From contig NXFV01001895.1 in the NCBI GenBank assembly GCA_002803225.1, positions 1 through 64,000 on the forward strand: a stretch of DNA of 64,000 nucleotides, in the 5' to 3' direction. The position numbers and the translations under genes were made by a program. Positions within the stretch are counted from its first letter, which is position 1. Each line of letters opens with the position of its first letter. Source of the DNA: Gamarada debralockiae (taxonomy: Eukaryota; Ascomycota; Leotiomycetes; Helotiales; Hyphodiscaceae). This document shows positions 33,265 to 44,131 of the stretch, in pieces. The notes under the pieces were generated by a model. The model made no database searches, was not told the origin of the DNA, and saw nothing but the letters and a program-made list of their open reading frames with translations.

Positions 33265-35108
33265 CTACTTAGCTTGAATGTCTTGGGTGTGCTCTGTCTT
33301 AACTCTGATGCAATCTTCCGGCTTGATATCACCCATTGCGATGCCCTCTTCACTCCGAGTATTTCCATCGATACCGAAACTGCGAATAGTAGTGGTAATG
33401 GTAGAGAGTTGTCTGTTTTTGTCGAAATCAGCCACCCTGGCCTCGCTGTGATTATCGGATTCGGAAAGCTTGTGTAGTTCGTTAGGAGCTGGGTGTCGTG
33501 GCACTATTGAATTGGAGTTGGCGGAATCTGGGCCCGTGGAGTCCTTTGTAGTCATCCAATCTAGTAATTCCAGAGTTAGCATTGCGCCTATTAACTAGAT
33601 AGTAATCTGAAAGATTCTTGTGCGCATTGGTAAAGTATAATTTGCGAGATGTATATCTTGAGTAGGTGGTTCAAAGCCAATATCTGGACCCAAGAGTAAA
33701 AGAATAAAACTAGAAAGTTTGCTTACGGATAACGATCACGCTAAATAGGACTATAGAGTAGGTTTTTATTAGCAGAATATTTAGTGGGTATAAGTGGGGG
33801 AAAACATACTATCGGTGTTGCAAGCGATAAGGCAGATCCAGCCAGCTTCTCCTTTAAGAGCGACAATAATGCTGAGATTGCTAACATGCAGTTTAGTATC
33901 AAATATAAATAAATGTATAGTAAAATAAAGGTGGAGACTGACACAATTGTTGAAACAAGGGTAAAGATGCTGCCGATAGCCGTTCTGAGGGCCACGTTTC
34001 TAGCTAAAGATTTGTGATTGTTTTGATAAGAATAAAGCTCTGTTGACGAATGGTGTTAGAAAGGCGATGGTATGAAGCCATGAAATAACTTACTGCGTAT
34101 TGGCGCGATGAATAGTGCTGTCATATAAATCTGCTTTATTAGTATAAGCCAACAGATATAATCGTAGCACTTACATTGACAAATCCATCCACTGTAATAA
34201 GTGGCACTATGATATCTTTTCGTACTAGACACATGCAAACCCCATCTGGCAATATTATAGAAATGCGACTATATGGTTTTAGTGAGAGGTCAGGGATCGA
34301 AACTTTTATCTTACTAGACTATCATTAGGATGATGATGACCAAATAGGGTACTGGACATTATTAGCAGAGAAATTATAGGTTATACTAAACCTTACGGAA
34401 GATAGCGGAAAAGTTGAAGATATAAAGGCGATCTTTCACCCGGGGTTTGCTGATTCGTCGAATAACATACTATATGATGTTAAGGCGGATACTTATAACC
34501 GTTACGTTGAGAATACTAACAGCCCTTTCCATCAGAAACATAACGATGAGCTGAGTTTTTATTAGTTGCTATCCTTTTCAGCAAAGAACTTAAGAGCCTT
34601 ACCACCTAGGAAGGTTCTATATTAGTAAATTCCGAGATGAACTCAAGCTTTAAGAAGCCACTTACTTTCGTTGACATATAAAAGATCAAGCATAGTAAAA
34701 TGGTATTTGCGCATATGTCAACACTCGTATTGGGTCCAAATCCCTGGGATAGAACAGCGGAAATAATGACGAAGAATATACTGTTGATGTATATGGCCAG
34801 AATCACTTTCAAGGCCAGAATCATTAGCATGGCGTTAAAGGGAACTATGGGGACAGAACACCTACACCATCGAGTGGGTGGGAGCAGCTTCCAATTGTAG
34901 ATATACTGAATCCGACGTGCTACCATGATGGTATTTATTAGTTTATTATACCTGCCTGACTTGATGACAAGGTCGCCTAACTCAAGCACATGACCAAGAC
35001 GGCCATGGTAATTACTGACTGAAGAACAGCAACAACCGCTCCAGCTCTTGGGATAGGGGCGCCAACTCTTAAACTGGCGTCGGCGTCCAGGAAAGTGGAA
35101 GAAGACAT
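33265..35108 (-). CDS. Intron-dense fungal multi-pass membrane protein
   Basis: Twelve exons can be laid out, all in phase with canonical GT-AG ends: complement of 34982-35108, 34666-34919, 34603-34605, 34521-34550, 34397-34469, 34315-34351, 34175-34268, 34094-34130, 33943-34039, 33810-33880, 33727-33750 and 33265-33560. They give 380 residues. Most introns carry a CTAATAA-like branch site. The chain has about seven membrane segments. Conserved blocks are RRIQYIYNWK, GPNT followed by CANTILLCL, FYMSTK, RISKPRVKDRLY, DGVCM, VPLITVDGFVN, IYMTALFIAPIRKLYS, KGEAGWICLIACNTD and HWMTTKDS, then a polar cytoplasmic tail. I know this pattern as a widespread fungal membrane family of unknown function, receptor-like in topology. 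Exon 3 would be only GTG (Val). Introns are very AT-rich. Confidence 0.75.
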
Positions 35109-36880
35109 CTTGGCAATATTGATTGGGCAATGGTGAATTGCAGAATAATGATAACGCCGCAGACTTCAATTCTCAATATGAACAGAAACCGACCATCGAA
35201 AGGGCGGAACAGAGATTAAGAGCTTTTGAAAATGCTATGTGAACTAAAAATTGGTATACATGTAGTCGTCATGCGGTCCTTATAACTCCAGTGCGTCTGT
35301 GCTGCCAAAAAAAAAAAAAAATTTGTGATTATGCTTGGGGTCTTCAAGATTCCGATATCTTACTTTCATTTAGGTGGGCGTCTCCGCTCACACAGACCGC
35401 CTCCGAAGATCTGGCGATTCCTTATATTGAAGATCGGTGTCTATACTACCAAAATCGTAGACAAAAACGGGCGCTAGACTGAGTCATTTCGTGTTTAAGG
35501 TTCGAATAAAACTTTGAGAGGCACGGATCCCCATAACCACTAAACTAACAGCCCATTGGCTAGATCTCTCTCATTTTAACCATTGGAGTGGCGTACGGAC
35601 AGGGATTACACTAGATCATTCATCTTCAAACTCAAATACAGAATCCACTTCTATATTCTCATTCCGTAGTTGTACAAATGGCAATGTGAAAGTTCCTCCA
35701 TAATAATACGTATTGCAAATCGTCGATTAATTTATCTCATACGTCGGTTCAAAATCCACCCCGAAAAAAACAATAAAATTTGGTACTTTTCAATGAAAAT
35801 CGGCATTAAAACGCCTTATAGGCCAACGCTTTTATATAAAGTCGTAGTTTAAAGACTGTATACTGTTAGATATATACATAAGATAATAAATCAATTTTCT
35901 TTAATTATTATACTTGTTGTGTGGCTACTAATACATAGAAATGTCTCTTTTCAAAGTTTGATTTTCCCTAACAAAACCGCAAATTTAGTGCTTTTGCCCG
36001 CAAAATTCGCGAAATCGCATTATCCTCGACGATTGGTCAGTCTTATGTTAGGGGCCCCTTGTACAACAGGAGTCAAAAGAATATCGTTTTTGTGACAAAG
36101 GTGAAGCCGGTATTGCAACCCATTGTAGTCGGACTATGGCACTTTTGCCTGCTCTCACGGCATCGAAGTCGGTAAGGCACAGAACATAGTAGATGGTTGG
36201 GATTCCCATGCGAGGCTTCGCCAGCCTGCTGCAGCCTGCTACTCCTCCTTCCTATTCCGGCATCGAGCTGTACCTAGTCCAATGGCGACTGATAGCCGCG
36301 GATGTCGTAATGTCGTGTAGTGTAACAGCTAGTACAGTAAAAGTTAGCCTCGGGAGATTGGGGATGCAGCGGGGTAGAGTGCCGCACAAAAGTGAGTCGG
36401 TACTTGAAGTCAACCCTCCCCCACCGGGGGTGGGGGAGCCTTGCAATTAGCACGTGGCTTTAAGATGCTTCTATTGCAGGAATCGCCGAGCACGCAGCCC
36501 AGCCTTCAAGGTGCCCTAAACACAGATCGACAATTTTGTCTTATGTACAGCTCGGACCTGCTTGATCATCTTTGAAAGCCCCCAGAATGTGATAAAACTA
36601 ATTCGCCTTGATACCTAGAACAAAAGAGCACTTCAGAAAATGAAGACCTGAATCAACACGTTGAAGGGAATGATTAGCTTCACGCCAGCTGCGCAGGAGA
36701 TGGAAGGGGGATACAGAACAGCAAAAGAAAGACGAGGTTCACCAGTGTTCACCATCTTCAGGACTCGTACATTCAAGATGCGGAAAGAACATTCTCGGGT
36801 TGTGCTAAGATGGAGGTGATAAGAAGGCCTTGCTGCCCAGCTCGGTAGTCTCCTTTTTTTTTCATTCCTCACCAACAACC
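35109..36880. other. AT-rich gene-free stretch
   Basis: Includes a poly-A run near 35308-35321 and long AT-rich segments. No coding frame has a domain. The 36000-36480 portion is GC-richer and unlike its surroundings, and contains the hairpin listed separately; it may be an inserted element, but no ends were found. Confidence 0.45.
36416..36438. repeat. Perfect 10-bp GC-rich hairpin
   Basis: CTCCCCCACC, a GGG loop, then GGTGGGGGAG: a perfect inverted repeat. It could be a terminator-like or transposon-internal hairpin, or part of a DNA-binding site. No gene end is close enough to decide. Confidence 0.6.
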
Positions 36881-37875
36881 ATGTCCCAACAACTTGAAGA
36901 GCGACGTATCAAAAGGGGCCAAGAGTTTATTTCCCAAAACCTCCGTGAGGTGACGAGATTCCACACTCTGAAGGATCTGAAGACGGGTTGATGGCCTCCG
37001 AAACAATGCAAGATGTACCTCAAAACAGTACTACAAGCCTGCCGATCGAAGAAGAGTCGGCATGTATCCCCTCAGCCAACGCCCAAATTGCAGAAGACGA
37101 ATCGGAATCGCGCTCAAGAAGAAGACCAAAGGGACCATGTGGTTGCTGCCCAAACTGTTCTCTCGAATAGACAGATAGGGGTTGTCGTCCTCCCAGATCT
37201 GATTCAGAGTTCAGTGATGGTTATTCGATCCTTTCATCCAGGTATGGTTCACCAAAGAACCCTATATTCTTGGAATTAGGCCGAAAAGACCCCGTTGATG
37301 AACCTTATATTCCAACGCCCGACCACGGATTCCGATCAGCATCCGAACGTCAAGCCCCTTGCTACGACCGCGCCCCTCTACCAGTTTTGCATCGAACTAT
37401 TCAACAGCTTCAGGAAGAGCGAGAGCGAGGGCGAGGGCGGAAAAAAAAGCTGGAGGCCCGAAAAATGCTTCAAGAGCTTCGAGAATTCACCCAAGCCAAA
37501 ATGTGAGGTCTCCGAGATCAAGCCCAAAGAGAGAAGAATTGGCGTACAAAGGAGACTGCCCAGTACGAGGAAATTACTTAGGATATGCGAGCCGAAAGTA
37601 CTTTCTGAATCGAACTATCGGAACTTTACAAGGAGCTCAAGAAAGCCGAAGCAGCGCTCGATGCAGAGTGGAAAAAGGTCGACGACGAGACATTTACTTC
37701 GATGAGCAACTCGATTGGGGTCCGGACTGAGAGGAAGGTAATGAGGGGCCTGCAGGAGAAAATTGATGCGCTGAAGAGCGAGAGGCGGAACACTTGGGGG
37801 GAATTCGTGACAGGCTTGGAAGGTTTGGAAGAACGTGAGAAGGAAGAGATGATGCTGCATAGAATATCGAGATGA
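36881..37875 (+). pseudogene. Coiled-coil protein pseudogene with in-frame stops
   Basis: An opening exon (MSQQLEERRIKRGQEF) begins at 36881. From 36991 to 37875 a single frame encodes an acidic then strongly helical, charged protein: IAEDESESRSRRRPKGPC, RTIQQLQEERERGRGRKKK, EARKMLQELREFTQ, ELSELYKELKKAEAALDAEW, LQEKIDALKSERRNTWGEF. It is broken by four stops: TAG after CSLE (about 37168), TGA after TQAKM (about 37504), TAG after YEEIT and TGA after AESTF. The frame is open on either side of each, and every stop is one C/T or G/A change from CAG, CGA or TGG. That argues for point mutation of an old gene, not chance reading. No family is recognised. Confidence 0.65.
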
Positions 37876-38299
37876 AGGGTTCCGGAAAAGCCGTCACGGC
37901 GAAAGAGAACGACAGCGAGGGAGCGAGGCTGGAGAGACTCAGCTGAGATGGAAATCACCTGATTTACGTCAGCTATTGAGGAAGTGTGCTAAAATGTTGT
38001 GGACCTTACCCTCTGCTCTTAAGACCCCGCCATCGATCAGAAGGTCGATCTATTAGCCCTCCCACAGCGACATCCTTAGGCGCAATTGCTGATTCAGGGT
38101 GAGCGACTCGTGACGTGTGCCTCCAGACGGCGATTTTAGAATTGAGGATTGCTGAAACGAGTCAAATGACTCTAACACCTGATATTCCAAATAATGTGAT
38201 GCTCCAAATTCCCGGTCCTAAGGATCGTTCCGATTTGGTAAGAGCTGGTAGCCACCACATGCTTTTAGCTGGTGGAGTGTCTTGATTGCCCACAAGGCT
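37876..38299. other. Intergenic, no gene seen
   Basis: 3' flanks of the coiled-coil pseudogene and of the small membrane protein gene. Nothing supported. Confidence 0.5.
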
Positions 38300-38707
38300 T
38301 CAATTTTTGACTTTCTTCCCTTCAACCTTCGCCCAGAGACCTATGGTAAATAAAGCTGCAAAGCACCCCCCATGGACAAATAAATGAAACCAAGGTCCAC
38401 CAAGTCCGTGCCCATATAGATAATCTCCATCAAGGATTCTCAACCCCGCTCGAACCAAAGGCGCGAGGTGGTAGACAGACAAAGCCGTAGCTACATTCTT
38501 GCTAGTCTGGTCAAGGGGGCGTAGAGCAAAGATCAAAGCGATGAGATTGGAGACGAGGAGGAGGACGGAGTATTGCTTGATGATGGCATGTGCTTGTGGA
38601 GCTGGAGACGACAGTTGTTCGGAGGGATTGAAGAAGAAGTTTAGTGAGGCTGGAGTTTCGATGATGATATGAGCCCAGAATGGGAGATTCTCCATGAAAG
38701 AAGGCAT
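38300..38707 (-). CDS. Small four-helix fungal membrane protein
   Basis: Single exon, 135 residues. Four hydrophobic segments can be seen: FWAHIIIETPASLNFFF, YSVLLLVSNLIALIFAL, the ATALSVYHLAPLVRAG region and LFVHGGCFAALFTIGLWA. Short polar loops (NPSEQLSSPAPQA; RPLDQTSKN) look conserved. I recognise it as a common Pezizomycotina hypothetical membrane protein; no reaction or transport role is known to me. The start MPSFMENLPFWAH is favoured because it begins right at the first conserved segment. The tail is basic (KVEGKKVKN), likely cytoplasmic. Confidence 0.8.
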   Translation of the reverse strand: MPSFMENLPFWAHIIIETPASLNFFFNPSEQLSSPAPQAHAIIKQYSVLLLVSNLIALIFALRPLDQTSKNVATALSVYHLAPLVRAGLRILDGDYLYGHGLGGPWFHLFVHGGCFAALFTIGLWAKVEGKKVKN

Positions 38708-39691
38708 TTGAGCGGTTCTGACGTTGGGTGTTCTGACCTTTGAGGTGAACCAAGTCGAGCAAGCACCGTATAAGGTTAGGTACGGGGAAGAATTCTCGCT
38801 TCGCTCCGGAAGGTGCCGCTGACAAGGCTGTTGAAGATCTCAACTTCAGCTCTTTAACTTCAGGAATCGTGTATTGACCTTAATAGGACGCTGTGGTTGA
38901 CTTCAGCGGTAGCAGTTATGAATCATTTAAGTGAAATAGAAGCTATTCTCGGCCGCAGCCAAGACTTTGGCTCACTCACGTGTCAAGCACGAGAACCGTA
39001 AAGGCATGACATAATCATTCTGCACTGTTCCTGGAATCGACCCAAAACGATCATGGTCCCCTGGTCGTCTTCTAACTTGGAAGGGCCTAATCAAACACCA
39101 CTTGATGCACGGATCCTTGCAATCGCCTCCCAAGCTGGGAGGAGCAGTGACAATTTCTCTCCCCTCGATTTGATGCAGCCAACAGCAAAGCAGGTCGGCG
39201 CACCTGGCTTTATTTTTTGTTGAGAATTTGAGAAACATCGATGAAGTAATACTGTAATTCTTACACATTCGACGTAACAGAGGGCACAGCCACTGAGGAC
39301 AAGGCGAAAGGAGGTTAGTGTACTATTCACCCCTTGCTACGAGTAGCATTCCTGCCACTCTGAGCTTCATCCTATCTCGACTGCCAATCGACCCCTCCAC
39401 ACTCGCTCCACACTCGTTCCCCTCAACACCTTTAATCCACCTCGAGTATCAAGGACCTTCGTTATCCCGTCTGCACCGCCACTCTCTAGACCTCGGTAGC
39501 ATCATATGCAAGATCGTTCCTTGATTTTTAAGAGAACAAATCCCATGTACTGTTCACTCACTTGTCATCTTTGATTCTCTGAAACGCACTCGTTCAACAC
39601 GCCGTCGCACAACTACAAACAACTCAATTGACCACCGAACAATCTTCGCAATAGCTCCGTTGGCGTCATACCTCGAGATACCACTGCCATT
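38708..39691. other. Intergenic, promoter and leader of the PKS gene
   Basis: A pyrimidine-rich stretch with many CTC/CCAC runs at 39350-39660 precedes the PKS start and looks like its 5' leader. No other gene is supported. Confidence 0.5.
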
Positions 39692-41200
39692 ATGTCACCC
39701 TCACGGACGTCTGAGAATGTGCCCAACAATGCGTTTGGAGAACTGAACCTCTCCATCACAGGTGTGGGCGTGGAATACCCTCCTTTCCTACTCGGATCCT
39801 CAGCTTTAGATACCCTCTGCAAGCGCCACTACCCAGAGACACCAGCGTACGTTCACCTTCTCCAATCATCATACACTCACTAACAAGCTCCCAGAATGAC
39901 CAAAGTCCGCATGATCAACAACTACACTGGAATCGACACCCGCTCCGCAATAGGCACCGTCGACCACCCAATGGCGAATATGGACCGCGCGCCCACAATC
40001 GAAGAGCTCTGCGGCGTATTCCTCAAAGATGGCGTCGCTCTCGCCGTAACAGCCGCGCGAAAAGCCCTCCACGAAGCACAACTCTCTCCCTTAGACATCA
40101 CACACGTCGTATCGACCACCTGCACGAACAGCGCGAATCCAGGATTTGACCATTTCGTGTGCAAGCAATTAGGTATCACACAGCCGGTCGAGAAGGTGCT
40201 GTTACACGGGATTGGATGTAGTGGTGGATTGGCAAGTCTGCGCACCGCCGCGAACTTGGCACTCGGAAGTTCGTTTCGGGGGAAGAAGGCTAGGGTCTTG
40301 GTTGTTGCGTTGGAGATTAGTAGTTTGTTAGTGAGGAGTGAGTTGGATAGTGTGCACGACTTGCAGGAGACGAGGATTGGAGTCACACTGTTCAGTGATT
40401 GTGCGAGTGCGCTTATCTTGAGTAATGGGTATGGTGGGGTGGAGGCAGAGCCTGTTTATGAGTTGCTTGGGTGGGATCATAGAGTGATTCCTGATACGGA
40501 GGAGGATTTGGGGTTTGATGTTCATCCTTTAGGTGCTCAACTTCTTTCACGTCAAAATTTGGGGTAAATACTAATAAGAAATCTAGGTTGGAAAGTCGTG
40601 CTCTCTCCCAGCGTCCCGAAGCTTGCTACTGCTGTCGTAGAACCCACCTTCAATGACCTAATGTCTACCCTCCCAAACCTCCCACCAAACTACAAAAGTG
40701 CAGCAGATTTCGACTGGGCGCTACATCCCGGCGGAGCAACCATCCTTTCGGGAGTCGAACGCGCAATGGGTATCACAGCAGAACACATGCGCGCAAGCTA
40801 CGATACATACATCAATCACGGAAACTCGTCTTCTGCGACAATCATATCAGTAATGGACAGATTACGGCAGAAGGATATGGATGAATTGGCGCCTGGAGGG
40901 AAAGTCAAGGATTTCATCGTGGGATGCGCGTTCGGTCCTGGAATCGCGATTGAGATGTGCATGTTGAAGAGAAATATGAGCCATGTACGGAGAACATTGG
41001 TCACATCAGGCGAAGCGACACCACCAGAGACCGAGAGCGAAGGAAGCAGAAGCGAAGGCGAGGGAGAGCTGGAAACCGAGATTCAGGGGGTGAAGGAGAA
41101 AGGAGAGGAGTTGAGCGAGAAGCTTAATAATGTGCATCCTGAGGAATCGGAGCAAGAAGACAGTTTGAGCGAGGCGTTGAATGGTGTTGATTTGGATTGA
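39692..41200 (+). CDS. Type III polyketide synthase
   Basis: Exons 39692-39846, 39895-40532 and 40587-41200 (donors GTACGT and GTGCTC; second intron with branch ACTAATA) give 468 residues. The chalcone synthase-type triad is present: Cys160 in LHGIGCSGGLASL, His311 in LHPGGA, Asn344 in NHGNSSSA. The thiolase-fold pairing region STTCTNSANPG is also clear. Such enzymes extend fatty acyl-CoA starters with malonyl-CoA to alkylresorcinols or alkylpyrones. After about residue 395 there is an unusual tail of some 70 residues, nearly all Glu, Ser, Gly and Lys, beyond the catalytic fold. No tailoring genes are immediately adjacent, so the product is unknown. Confidence 0.95.
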
Positions 41201-42418
41201 TTGCTTGGAAGGTTGGGGAGTTGAATACTACGCACGACATATTTGGGATGAGTTGGTTGAATATGGGGCCATATTTGTAAGGGTTATGACAGAACAGATC
41301 TGAGTGCAGGTTCAACTCAGCAGAGCAAGCATATGCATTAGACATGTCATGATCGGAGCTCTAGGCGTCTATAGAAGGGGACATATGATCTCCAAGTTTT
41401 CTGGGCATAGGCGAACGGGGTAATAGAGAAAATACAACACCCGTCTATCTTCAAATCAGAGATGCCTAGCCTGCTAAGAAGTTAGGAAAAGGTTTCAGCA
41501 GAAGGTAAAACGGTACCCTGCAGAAGCTGCAACTATGGAACCAAGCACTATGACTGATACCTAGTGAATGAGAGCAATGAATTGGGATCCTTACTAACAA
41601 TAAGCCACTTCCTCCCTTCTTCTCTCCTCGCCAATACCGATACAATCGCACGGGGCCTCACCTTTATGGAGCTTGTGGCCGGCAGCCAATCCCAGCCAGC
41701 TACCTCTCGCGCCTCCTCTCCCAAGATTTTGGTTCCCGGCACTTGCTGTCTCCAATACCGTCGTCGTTATTATTAGTCTTCTGTTTTCAAGAAAGCCCTT
41801 GGTTTGATCCCTTTGATTTGACAGTATCTGGCAGTTTCGCTTCATGATCCCAGATCGGGAAGGACAACTTGGGAAAGGTAGTAAACGGTATCAGCGGTAG
41901 AAGAGGGAAAACACCAAGTAATGGAACGACAGCGATTTCGGAATATCTCGTTTTTAGCGTTGCTATCTGCAGTATCGAGGAAGATGGCCTTGTCGAGGAG
42001 AGTGTGGTTTTCGCAACGGGTTCGTTCTCGAGAAGAATATCCGTGCCCATAAAGATCTTCGAGCTTTGAGCTTAGGAGAATCAGCCACCGTACGGAGTTA
42101 CGCAACACTTTGTAGTTCCAGGGATACATCTTATAAACTTGCTCCATGATGTCGAATCTACCGTCACTTTTTTCACGGCCGATTTGAGGAAGAGGAATGA
42201 GGAAAGGGAGAGCCTTTGTTTTGCTCTTGAACTATATATACTAGTCCATAGGTAAGGCCTCTCTGCCCTTGTTCCTAAAGAGCTAGTATTGGCTTAGATT
42301 ATCCGGTTCTCGAATGCTCAGTACTCTCACGTCAATCATATTGCTTATTATCTCGGAAGGAGCAATTGAACCTGTTCAGCAGGACTTGGATAATGGGGTA
42401 TATTGCTCATCACACACA
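41201..42418. other. Intergenic, no supported gene
   Basis: A minus-strand frame at 41787-42050 (87 codons) and another at 41842-42147 overlap in different frames and show no family; both are left out. Confidence 0.5.
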
Positions 42419-43861
42419 CTAGTCAAAAGTAACTTTCTTCCCCTGAAACGTAGCCGTCTTCTTCGCCTCCTTCGCTTTCTTCGCCGCTTCCCAACTTGGA
42501 TGCAACGGCCCTGCGTCATCTTTCTTCCCCATGCCCCTCTTCCTCGGCTCCACAGCAACTGCATTCTCGCCTGTAGCTTGGCGGAAATCCCTTTGTCTTC
42601 CCCTAGCAGCACCTCTTCCTCTCCTGTCGCCACTCTCCTTAGCACCTCGTTTAGCATCCCAGCCATCATCTTTCCCTTTACCCCTTTTCTCGGCAACGGC
42701 TCCTTTCCCGTTCTTGATATGGTTGGCTCGTTCCCCGAATTTCTTCTCCCAAATGGCTCTTCGTGCCATTTGGCCAGGCCGATTCTTGCGGATTGGTGCG
42801 GTGGTTACGTCGTCCTCGAGATCTGATGCTGAGGACTCGGAACCGGACCAGTAGCCTCCCATTAGTGTTGGAAGGAAGGTTGATCCGCCGGGCTTTTTGG
42901 GCGGTTCTTTGGTTTTGGTTTTCATAGGTTTGGGGGCTTTTTGTGGAGGTGGCGAGGGCGATTGTGATTGTGATTCTGATTCGGAAGGAGAAGGGGATTC
43001 GGAGGGTGTGGGTGATAGGGAGAGGGAGAGTCGAGGTGAGGGTTGGGAGGTACGTTGTATGTTGTATTTTGATTCGTCGAAACTTTCCTCGTCGGAGGAA
43101 CCGCCTATGAGGGCGTCGTAGCGGGATAGAGCTACTTCATCCAGCTCGTCGCCATCCTTGTCTTCGTTTTCTTCACTCTGGATTTTCACTCCTCCTACGT
43201 CCAAATCTTCGCTCTCATTTTCAGAATCGAATCCTTCCCAAGAAGGCTCGCCTGATCCGCTCTCCCCCTTCTCCTCCAAGCCTTCAACCTTCTCGTCCTC
43301 ATCACTCCTCGGCAAACTAACAACACAGCCCTTCAGAATCCCCTTGGTCGGCTCTTTCTGCACACGTCCTTTTTGCTTTGCAGCTGGCGCCGGTATCCCC
43401 ATAGCAATAAACATCCCACTCATAACCCTCTCCATAACCTCCTTCACTGTCTTCATATTCCATATCCCACTCACAACATTATGCAGCGCCTTCCTTTCTT
43501 CCTCCGTGCCCTCCGGCCTGGGCAATTCCCTCCTGACCTCCTCCGGCAAAAACTCCGACTCAGCAATAGCCTTAACCTTCAACAAACTCTTACACAACTG
43601 TGCCTCCGTCATCTTATCCAGATCCAATCCCTTCAAAGCCTCGATCTCTCTGTTTATCCGCGCCACTTCATCATGGGAGCCAGCTTCCGCTGCATTTTTC
43701 AGTCGTTTTCCGAGTTTTTGACGCTCGAATCCCTTCGCGGTTTTCAGGGCTCGGTGGAGGAGTTTTTTGCTTTGAGTGAGTTTATCGGAGATGTTTTTTT
43801 TTCGCATTGACCGGATGCGATCGCCGTCATCTTCGTAGGTGCTGCGCTTTCGTTTAGGCAT
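42419..43861 (-). CDS. bud22: BUD22-family ribosome biogenesis protein
   Basis: A single exon of 480 residues starting at MPKRKRSTYEDD; an upstream in-frame ATG at 44014 would add 51 poorly conserved residues. The N-terminal third is helical and basic (LLHRALKTAKGFERQKLGKR, then INREIEALKGLDLDKM). The middle is acidic and Ser/Glu-rich. The C-terminus ends with the family hallmark: GPLHPSWEAAKKAKE followed by FQGKKVTFD. BUD22 acts in the nucleolus in early 18S rRNA processing as part of the small-subunit processome. A Ser/Pro-rich low-complexity block lies around residues 300-345. The gene is divergent from the SDR gene with only 270 bp between starts. Confidence 0.92.
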   Translation of the reverse strand: MPKRKRSTYEDDGDRIRSMRKKNISDKLTQSKKLLHRALKTAKGFERQKLGKRLKNAAEAGSHDEVARINREIEALKGLDLDKMTEAQLCKSLLKVKAIAESEFLPEEVRRELPRPEGTEEERKALHNVVSGIWNMKTVKEVMERVMSGMFIAMGIPAPAAKQKGRVQKEPTKGILKGCVVSLPRSDEDEKVEGLEEKGESGSGEPSWEGFDSENESEDLDVGGVKIQSEENEDKDGDELDEVALSRYDALIGGSSDEESFDESKYNIQRTSQPSPRLSLSLSPTPSESPSPSESESQSQSPSPPPQKAPKPMKTKTKEPPKKPGGSTFLPTLMGGYWSGSESSASDLEDDVTTAPIRKNRPGQMARRAIWEKKFGERANHIKNGKGAVAEKRGKGKDDGWDAKRGAKESGDRRGRGAARGRQRDFRQATGENAVAVEPRKRGMGKKDDAGPLHPSWEAAKKAKEAKKTATFQGKKVTFD

Positions 43862-44131
43862 TGTGGACTGTTGGGAGGAGGAGGTTGGGAGTTCGAGGGC
43901 AACTGCTTCAGCCTTGTCGAATTTGATTTGCGGAGAAATTTTGGTTCTAGGACTAGGGTTGACCGCCTTCCTTTTAAATCTGGTGACGATTGGCAAGATT
44001 TTTCTAAATATCACGGAAGTGGGGTTGGCGATCTTTTCAAATATTGATTTAAATTCGACAAATAAATATTCTCATTTTGATTGCTTGTTCATAGGTTTCC
44101 GAGTACACTTAAGGTACTTAGCATAGTCAAA
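43862..44131. promoter_or_regulatory. Short divergent promoter, BUD22 and SDR
   Basis: The start codons are 270 bp apart on opposite strands. The segment is AT-rich around 44020-44070. No specific site is identified. Confidence 0.5.

Noticed and set aside
37615..37958. Minus-strand frames opposite the coiled-coil pseudogene
   Set aside because: Leucine/serine-rich complements of the Glu/Lys-rich sense strand; shadow frames.
43862..44014. Upstream ATG for BUD22
   Set aside because: It adds 51 residues not typical of the family; MPKRKRST at 43861 is a normal BUD22 start.
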